From positions 112,048,897 through 112,112,896 of the forward strand of contig OX638370.1 in the NCBI GenBank assembly GCA_951812925.1: a stretch of 64,000 nt of DNA. The letters are read 5' to 3'. Below, one piece after another: positions 57,467-64,000 of this stretch. Every line of letters starts with the position of its first letter. The first letter of the stretch is position 1. Origin of the DNA: Calliopum simillimum. Its lineage: Eukaryota; Arthropoda; Insecta; Diptera; Lauxaniidae. The notes under the pieces were generated by a model that ran no database searches, was not told the DNA's origin, and saw only the letters and a list, made by a program, of their open reading frames with translations. A program made the position numbers and the translations under genes.

Positions 57467-58732
57467 CGTAGGCTGCTCAATAAATTTCTGGCCTAGGCAA
57501 CACTAAGTGTTTCCAGGTGCAATCTGACATTTCCATTGGAAAGTTTGACATTTTTTAGCATAAACGTACTCAGAGCGTTTTGATGTACGAACATCATTTG
57601 TATTGTTTACAGTGACTTGAAAAAATCAATTTGGCAAAAAAATGGAATTAACTCGTGAACATTTTCGTGCGATCATTTTTCACAACTTACGACGTGGATT
57701 ATCACGACAAGAGTGCATCGATGAACTTAAATCTTTGTATGGCGATGAAGCACCATCCTATAGCACTGTGAAAAACTGGTTTAATGAATTCAATCGTGGC
57801 CGACGCTCGCTCAAAGACGAATTCCGTGAAGGTCGTAAAAAAACGGCCGTTGTGCCAGAGAACACTGATGCCATGCGTGAACTGATAATGCAAGATCGTC
57901 ATGTGACATACCGTGAGATAGAGGCATCCTTGGGCATTTCTCCCACCAGCATACAATTGATATTGCATGAACACCTGGCCGTAAAAAAGGGATGTTCTCG
58001 TTGGATCCCGCACAATTTGACAATCGCTCAAAAAAAAGCTCGTGTCGATTGGTACAAAGAAATGTTGAAAAAATACGACCGCGGTGCTTCAAAAGACGTT
58101 TATAATATCGTCACAGGTGACGAATCATGGATCTATGCGTATGAGCCCGAAACAAAACAGCAATCGACCATGTGGGTCTTCGAAGACGAGCCAAATCCAA
58201 CGAAAGTTGTTCGTGGAAGAAGCACTTCGAAGCAAATGGTCGCCTGTTTCTTCGGCAAAACTGATCATGTGGCAACTGTTCCTCTTGAGCAACGTTGGTC
58301 GATCAATTCTGAGTGGTACACCACAATTTGTTTGCCTGAATTCTTCGGAGAAATTCGAAAAACGAACAAGAGTAGACCATGACAATGCGAGCTATCACAC
58401 ATCGGCTCAAACCAGCGCCTTTTTGACCGGCCAAAACGTCGAATTGATGGGTCATCCGCCGTACAGCCCTGACTTGGCACCCAATGACTTTTTTCTATTC
58501 AAGAAAAAAATACGTGGTCAATGATTTTCGTCGCCAGAAGATGCTGTTGAAGCATTCAAAAACCGTGTTTTGGAGATGTCTCAATCGGAGTGGAAAAAAT
58601 GCTTCGACAATTGGGCGCATGCAAAAGTGTATAAATCATGCTGGAGAATACTTTGAAAATCAATAAAACCACTTTTGATGATAAATATTCGCATTTTCAT
58701 TATTAGGCCAGAAATATATCGAGCAGCCTACG
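57467..58732 (+). mobile_element. Mariner lineage B, second copy (nested)
   Basis: TA flanks (57465-57466 and 58733-58734). Ends CGTAGGCTGCTCAATAAATT then TCTGGCC and GGCCAGAAATATATCGAGCA then GCCTACG are inverses. 1266 bp. It is inserted inside the pogo-like element, so it is younger than that element. Confidence 0.92.
57642..58656 (+). pseudogene. Mariner transposase, lineage B copy 2
   Basis: ATG at 57642 opens MELTREHFRAIIFHNLRRGL. It keeps YSTVKNWFNEFNRGR, SRWIPHNLTIAQKKAR, GDESWIYAYEPE and the WVFEDEPNPTK stretch, where the 31-kb copy has a stop. The frame ends at TGA 58380-58382. Relative to the 31-kb copy about 16 bases around the residues before HHDNAS are lost. DHDNASYHTS and PPYSPDLAPNDFFLF follow in a different frame. 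Nine bases for PHI are also missing, and a CGA-to-TGA stop occurs after IRGQ. The tail reads MQKCINHAGEYFENQ. Non-functional, but differently broken from the other copy. Confidence 0.92.
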
Positions 58733-58819
58733 TAGCAGTGAAAAACGACTCAAAACTTGGAAAAGAGCAATGCCACCGCAAATGCAAATGCAATGCCTCT
58801 GCAAGCGGCCGCGCCAACA

Positions 58820-59017
58820 GTGAAATCTAATCGGGGGCGTCGTTTGATGAAAAGCACGTTCTTAACCTCCCCAGAGTACCGCGAAGAGTTACGTAAATAA
58901 AAAAGTCTGAATCGAAATAATTCAAGCGCATGCATTGAATGCAAGCGAGACGTGCACTTGAAGTGCGTCAATCTCACAAAAAGCTACTATGTATGCCCAA
59001 ATTGCGATTCAGATTAA
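58820..59017 (+). pseudogene. C-terminus of a pogo/jerky-like transposase with PHD-like finger
   Basis: The frame from 58820 reads VKSNRGRRLMKSTFLTSPEY then REELRK and TAA. It resumes in the same frame at 58931 as CIECKRDVHLKCVNLTKSYY then VCPNCDSD and TAA at 59015. The first part resembles the basic linker with the LT.{2}PEY.EEL motif that follows the DDE domain in jerky/pogo-type proteins. The second has the C..C....H..C....C..C spacing of the last three-quarters of a PHD finger. The element at 60.8 kb encodes a clearly related tail ending HLKCVNLT...CDSD. The DDE domain is absent here. Confidence 0.6.
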
Positions 59018-59350
59018 TGTTATTATGGAGATTTCTCATCGGAATTTTGTATAATCGAATAAAATACAATAAAGTTTCATACATATTCATTATTACACAC
59101 TATTTTAGTACAAATTTCATCGATATTTGGTGGTGGCCCAACCCTGACTACAATGGCCCAACCCTGACTACTTTTTTTTTTTAGTTTCTTCAATAACACT
59201 TTTTTCCGAAATCACAGCGAGTTGTCCTAAAGGTATGTTACAGATAAAGGTTCGAACTTTTAAATAAAACAAATAATTTGGTAGTATTCAAATATATAAA
59301 AAAGATACAGAGGAAAGTTAAAAAGTGGCCCAACCCTGACGACATTCCCC

Positions 59351-60004
59351 TACTATTTGCCATTTTTCAAATGACTTGTAACAAACCCATTTCATCACAA
59401 CAGCACGCTAAACTATAACTTTGTAGACTGAAATAATTTTTGTAAGTTGTTTCCATATTAATCAAAGCAGTTTTTTGCTAAAGTTTATTATAATTTAATG
59501 TTATTTGACCATGGAGCCTTCATCTTCAGGTATGTAACCGTATAAAAACATGTTTTTTCCCTAAAAATGTTAACACATTTAGGTAGTTAAGTTAAATAAA
59601 ATGGAGAAGAAAAATTTTACGAAATTAAATAAATAATAGATAATTTAATTAGGTTCCAAGCCTTTCCAAGCATTAGTTATGATTCAAAAATATTCCGTTT
59701 AGTATTGACTTTTAGAAGCGACAAGAAAATTTTGCTACTTTTTGCTACTTTAAAATTTACATCGATTTTTAGACGTAACCTAAAATAAAATATTTTTTCT
59801 TGCATTGCCGACATTATTCAAAATTTCTAATTTTGTTTTACAAATGGCCTCTAACTTATTATTTGTCACGAGACAAGAACTTATAAACATTATGTATAGT
59901 TCTGGACAGGATAATTTTGAACAGCAATTCGGTTTTTTGTTAAAACAGATGGAAAAGAGGACAGGTGGTCATCACGAGCACTTAAGTAAGAAATTATCTC
60001 ATTT
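59351..60004. other. Non-coding DNA
   Basis: One 86-codon open frame (59805-60062, plus; MPTLFKISNFVLQMASNL) has no recognised domain and may be chance. No element seen. Confidence 0.45.
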
Positions 60005-60470
60005 CAAGTCCCAATATTGGTCAAAATACCTGAAAGCGTGTCTCTTATTTTCCTATCAGAGCTGACCTTTACTATTTGTAGCAATTGTACCAAATTTGCT
60101 TCGATTATCTCAGAAAGTACTCTCAATATAGAGTTGTTAAGATTTTGCTTGCATGGGAGGTACCAAGCCCTCATGTCCTACCAGAGCTTACCTATACCAT
60201 TGGTAGCAAGTGTACGAAATTTGGTTTGATTATCTCAGATAGTACCCTCAGTATAGTTTGTAAGACTTTGTTTGTATGGGTGGTACCACGCCCTCTTATC
60301 CGAATTCGCAAATTTTCCTACCAGAGTTTACCTATACTATTGTTAGCAAGTGTGCGAAATTTGGTTTGATTATCTCAGATAGTACTTTTAAGATTTGGCT
60401 TGTACGGGAGGTGCCACGCCCTCTTGTTCAAATTCGACCAAATTTTGTTGAAAACTTAAGTGATCCACCC
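60005..60470. repeat. Interspersed repeat with GGTGCCACGCCCTC units
   Basis: Four units, each with TTTGGTTTGATTATCTCAGA or a variant, TTTACCTATACTATTG and GGGAGGTACCAAGCCCTC / GGTGGTACCACGCCCTC / GGGAGGTGCCACGCCCTC. Period about 110-125 bp. Same family as 14.70 and 46.23 kb, but a different subtype. Confidence 0.65.
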
Positions 60471-61189
60471 TGAGTATGTACATGTAATTTGGTTGCAGTG
60501 CGTAGCTCCGTAGCTCACATATGAGAGCTCCTTGCCCCACTGTGCGCCGTTGGATATATGACCTATGAGCCGCCTACGGTTAAAGAAGATAACAAAAGGG
60601 AGCAGGGTGGATTAAAGGAAAGACAGTTTAATGGAAAAAAACAGTAACATCTTCAGTCGATTAGTGAGCACACGAAAAAACAGCAAGTCATATGCTTACA
60701 TCGGCCACGGGAAAAGTTTTCATTCATCCAGAAGATGCACATTGCTTACAAAAAATTCCAAAATTCTTGTAGGGGTAAGTGGGGTAAAGTGGGAAGTGGG
60801 GTAAAGTGGGAAGTGGGGTAAAGTAGGAAATGCCTCTTTTTGGGCAAACTAGCAAAGTACAGCTGTCATGCTCTTCTGACATGTACTTGACCGTAAGCAA
60901 ATCTTTATGGTATAGCGATGCGTGGATACGTATTTTTGTGATCTCTGGAATCATGTAAAGTTTTTAAGTGATTTTGAAATTTCATTTTGAAATTTTTAAG
61001 CGTCGATATTTTTACTGTTGCAATTTTGATAACGCAAAAGGATTCCGTGTAATTCATAGAGTGAAAGAATGAAGCTCACATTTTTTGCAAAATGTGGTAT
61101 CGGGGTGTAAAGTGGGAAATTTTTTATGGGGTAAAGTGGGAAATGTTATTTCACGATTGCTAGCCCCTACTTGTTAACATATTATACTA

Positions 61190-62011
61190 TTGGGTGTACA
61201 ACTTAAAAACCGGAATTTTTTAGCGAAATTTGATGCTTTATTGTGGAATAATGTTACAATATATTTTATTCAAAGTATTGTCCATTGGAAGCTACAACAT
61301 TTCCCCATCTTTCAGGCAATTTATGAATTCCATCCCGAAAAAATTGCGCCGGCTTGGCGGCCAAAAATGAATCTATCCAATTTTCCATATCTTGAACTTA
61401 AGTGAAGCGTATTCCTGATAGGGCATTCTGCATCGATCGGAACAAATGGTAGTTTGATGGTGGAAGGTCTGGGCTATAAGGCGGGTGAGGAAAAATTTGT
61501 ATAGATTTCCCATCCGTTGTTTTCCAGGTAATTTTTGACTGGGGCAGCAATATGTGGCCGAGCGTTATCGTGGTGGAAAATGATTGACTCATGTCTGGTC
61601 GCATACGTTGGCCGCTCTGCCTGGATTTTCTGCTTCAATTGGATCAATTGTTGACGATAGAATTGAGCATTAATGGTTTGGCCACCTGGCAACAGCTCAT
61701 AATGGATCACACCTAGCTGGTCCTGACCAGGACGTTCTTTGTCTTCGACATCAAAATAACCACTTTTAAACCGTCGAAACCACAATGACCCAACAGAACC
61801 TCCCGCAAATGCTGTCTTTTTCTCCAATTTTCGAAGATATTCATCGTGAAAAATAATAATGATGCACACAAGATAAAATTGTTTTGTTGACTGATTTTGA
61901 CAGCTGTCAAATGTACCTTCAAAATGCCATATATATAAAGTTCGAGCTTTCACGATATTTGTTAGTACGGACATCCACCGTCAAATTCCGGTTTTTAAGT
62001 TGTACACCCAA
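61190..62011 (-). mobile_element. Mariner derivative with lineage-A ends and lineage-C middle
   Basis: TA flanks (61188-61189 and 62012-62013). Both ends are TTGGGTGTACAACTTAAAAA or its inverse, as in 8698-9510. The N-terminal codons and the 3' untranslated part also match the 8.7-kb element. The middle is almost identical to the element at 55787-56665, including the same deletion junction, GGTCAGGACCAGCTAGG. 822 bp. Confidence 0.9.
61264..61852 (-). pseudogene. Mosaic mariner transposase pseudogene
   Basis: Minus-strand frames start with ATGAATATC (MNIFENWRKRQHLREVLLG) at about 61850, then jump to WFRRFKSGYFDVEDKERPGQ and DQLGVIHYELLPGGQTINAQ. The join between PGQ and DQLG is the same one found at 56.16 kb and skips the region with the first catalytic Asp. 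It continues YRQQLIQLKQKIQAERPTYA and HHDNARPHIAAPVKNYLEN. A small insertion after NNGWEI changes frame. The 3' end reads SNGQYFE and TAA as in lineage A. Non-functional, though its ends look competent for cross-mobilisation. Confidence 0.88.
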
Positions 62012-62058
62012 TATTTCATGATCCAAATAAGTGTTGTACATTTATATTGTGAGTAAAC

Positions 62059-62413
62059 ACTCCGGAAAAGCTAAGCGAGTTGCAAAAAGCAGCTGAGAAA
62101 CGTTTAGCAAATAAACAGAAGAAAGAGGGAAACGTATCACAAAAAATAGAGTACCAGGAGCAAAAAAGCACCACCAGCAAAGAAAGCGTCAAAGAAGAAA
62201 CAAAGAAGTTCTAGCTCAGATGAAGATGGTGATTTTTGCACCATTTGCATGAAACTCATGCCCGAAATCATGACCAGACACAATACCATCAAATGCAACC
62301 TAAAGGGATTGTCAACGCCCATTTCACTTGAAATGCGTTAATCTCACGACAAGCTTCTTTTATTACTAACACTGTGACTCGGACTTTGATGTTTCATCAG
62401 AGAACGACGAATA
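62059..62413 (+). pseudogene. C-terminus of a pogo/jerky-like transposase with PHD-like finger
   Basis: Three frames in order give TPEKLSELQKAAEKRLANKQ, then APPAKKASKKKQRSSSSDED with GDFCTICMK, then DCQRPFHLKCVNLTTSFF and HCDSDFDVSSENDE before TAA. The order is TPEK motif, basic/acidic linker, then a Cys4-His-Cys3-like finger. This matches the tails of jerky/pogo-type transposases and the 58.8-kb relic. At least two frameshifts and one lost Cys make it defective. Confidence 0.65.
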
Positions 62414-62681
62414 AGCTACTATTTCACAAATTTTTTGAACACATTTTTTCATATTTTTTTTCCAGCAAAATCATTATTTTTTAATTTTTGCCATTTTGGG
62501 CATCCTCTATCAAAGCGTCGTACTCAACAGAAAATCCATATTTTCGGTTCGTTTCTTCGGCAAAAATATAGCTTATTTAATTTTCTTTATTATAGGAAGT
62601 TAAAACATTAAAAAATAAGAAGTTTTGTTCATTTTATGAAGCTTCGAAAAAAAAATTCCCACTTTACCCCACTTTCCCCTA

Positions 62682-64000
62682 CAAAAATAAACGTTGAAAT
62701 TTCTTTCCAACTGGGAAATTCGATGTATATTTGATCAACAGGACGAATAGTTTACCGTGGCAGACAAATAGACATACGAGTAGGTACCTATATAGTTAAA
62801 TAGATTGTCGAGTTACAATTGCGGCCACAACAGAGCCAAATAGATGCTCACGCTTATTGCAAACATTTTGAAAAGGCCACAAAAATGATTTCACATAAGA
62901 AAATTGCTCAACGGATGCAACTTGTGTTAGGGAATCGGGTTTTTCTTTTTAAATTTTACTTTTTACGACTTCTTTGAATTTTTGCTGCTGTAGTAGAAGA
63001 TGAATGTGAGAACTGCATGCAAATACAAGTTTGAAGAACAACAAACTGTGAAAATCTAACTCTAGCTAACTCTGTTCGAGTCTCATGAACATTATAAGCC
63101 ACAAGATGGTAAAATCTTCTAAACTGTACACTTGGGAAATAAGAGAAAAGTTTTTATTTGGTACAATTACCTAATAATTCGTATTATCAAAGTAAAACCA
63201 TGTCAAACTTGGTAAAACTCGAATTTTTTATAAATCAAGCGTCATAACATAATCGCTAGTTTTGGCAATCAATACGATAACCCGAAATCTTGATAAGTCG
63301 ATTCTTTATTTTGGAATAAAACAATATAATTTCCAACAATATCTAAAACAAGTCAAAACCTGTGCGAAATCCCACCATTTCTATGAGAAGATATAAATAA
63401 ACAAAAATTAATTCAGAAAATCTGAAAGTTAAAAAAAGAGTTTTGCATAGAGTAAAAACAATAACAACAACAAAAATTCATAGAAAAAAAGTAGACAGTA
63501 AAATTGTGAAGCGCAACAAGAAATGCAATTTCAACAAGAGTTTTTAATGTCTGCTGCTGTGTTATTGCCTTCCTTCCGTCACTTTTTCAGCTTCATTCCA
63601 CCAACAAATGCTATGAATCTCTTTCATTTTGCATCCTCTACCTTCATGTGTACTTCCGAAAGAAAAAAAAGGGGGGCTCCACAACTTGACGGGTTTTTTT
63701 GCTTGCTGCTGCTTGTTTTTTGTCTCTCTACTCTTGTTGACTGTCAATGGATTTCATTTTGTTTCAGTTTTTCCGTTTCTTTTTCATTCCATGTGTTTGC
63801 TGCTTCTTCACCACCACAAAATATGTTTTTGCTGTTTGCAAAATATACTTCAAAGAGTGGAGATAGATGTTTGGATGAATTGAAATGAAAAAGTCCAAGA
63901 ATTGTTGGGAACTACAATAAAAAAGCGCAAAAGAAAGTACGAGTTTGAAGCGCTTTGTTTTGATTTGGATTTTTCTTGTAGTTTATTTTGTGTTTTGAAC
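62682..64000. other. Non-coding DNA
   Basis: The open frames at 63.5-63.9 kb (plus) are low-complexity, with F/S/L-rich translation and no domain. No promoter or exon of the BTB gene could be recognised here. Confidence 0.5.

Larger units (their letters stand above)
57246..59350 (+). mobile_element. Pogo/jerky-like element, CAGGGTTGGGCC theme, split by a mariner
   Basis: TA flanks (57244-57245 and 59351-59352). Ends GGGGAATGTCGTCAGGGTTG then GGCC and GGCCCAACCCTGACGACATT then CCCC are exact inverses. The theme TCAGGGTTGGGCC occurs three times just inside the left end and its inverse at about 59143, 59162 and 59330. A mariner occupies 57467-58732; without it the element is about 840 bp. The C-terminal part of a transposase survives at 58820-59014. 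Confidence 0.85.
57143..60544. other. Outer inverted motif pair bounding a nested block
   Basis: CACAGTGGGGCA at 57143-57154 is repeated inversely as TGCCCCACTGTG at 60533-60544. Inside lie a pogo-like element with a nested mariner and a GGTGCCACGCCCTC repeat. The pair may be the ends of an older element or a coincidence; no target duplication is clear. Confidence 0.3.
60772..62679 (+). mobile_element. Pogo/jerky-like element, GGGTAAAGTGGGAA theme, split by a mariner
   Basis: TA flanks (60770-60771 and 62680-62681). The left end is GGGGTAAGTGGGGTAAAGTG and the right end CACTTTACCCCACTTTCCCC. The theme GGGGTAAAGTGGGAA recurs at about 60781, 60797, 60814, 61106 and 61129, and inversely at 62657. 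A mariner derivative occupies 61190-62011. Excluding it the element is about 1.08 kb. Transposase tail debris is at 62059-62413. Confidence 0.85.

Noticed and set aside
63523..63888. 121-codon plus-strand frame, F/S/L-rich with a possible hydrophobic start
   Set aside because: No signal peptide cleavage pattern, no homology recognised, composition as in T-rich intron DNA.

Overview
The window is AT-rich, almost gene-free DNA from a higher fly. It is not Drosophila melanogaster; a tephritid or another schizophoran fly would fit, but the assignment rests on general character and on the one conserved gene. That gene is on the minus strand. Two exons (52188-52334 and 51929-52093) join in phase 0 at clean splice sites and encode an N-terminal BTB/POZ domain closest, from memory, to Pipsqueak (psq). 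A strong upstream acceptor at 52564-52566 marks a 5' UTR exon. No other exon was recognised. Everything left of 51.9 kb therefore reads as downstream intron, and everything right of 52.6 kb as 5' intron or upstream DNA.

The rest is layered transposon debris. Tc1/mariner: a near-complete mariner at 31136-32429, a second copy at 57467-58732, and three deletion derivatives of two related lineages (8.7, 55.8 and 61.2 kb), one apparently mosaic. Pogo/jerky-like: four elements (20.8, 24.5, 57.2 and 60.8 kb) with remnants of a C-terminal PHD-like Cys/His finger, plus similar non-coding elements at 13.1 and 40.2 kb and a pogo-type helix-turn-helix relic at 50.5 kb. Two are interrupted by mariners. 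PIF/Harbinger-like foldbacks lie at 5477-6520 and 41360-42044, piggyBac-like MITEs at 12.67 and 43.01 kb, and a hAT-like palindromic MITE family at five places. Non-LTR retrotransposon relics are at 27.65 and 32.64 kb. Units carrying the 3' end of tRNA-Lys (the complement of a retroelement primer-binding site) are at 0.69, 39.87, 41.2 and 42.05 kb.

Simple and tandem repeats include about 96 copies of an 8-bp unit at 54.96-55.74 kb, a 39-bp minisatellite at 52.71-53.59 kb just upstream of the BTB exon, and several loci where one short motif recurs in both orientations. The regions at 5.3, 11.5, 14.3, 22.7, 37.4-38.7 and 44.85 kb are richer in CpG and ACG/CGT triplets than their surroundings; they could be alternative promoters or enhancers of the host gene, but the sequence alone does not prove it.

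No rRNA, intact tRNA, CRISPR array or bacterial-type operon was seen. Apart from the two BTB exons, every open frame examined is either transposase debris or a chance frame through low-complexity intron.
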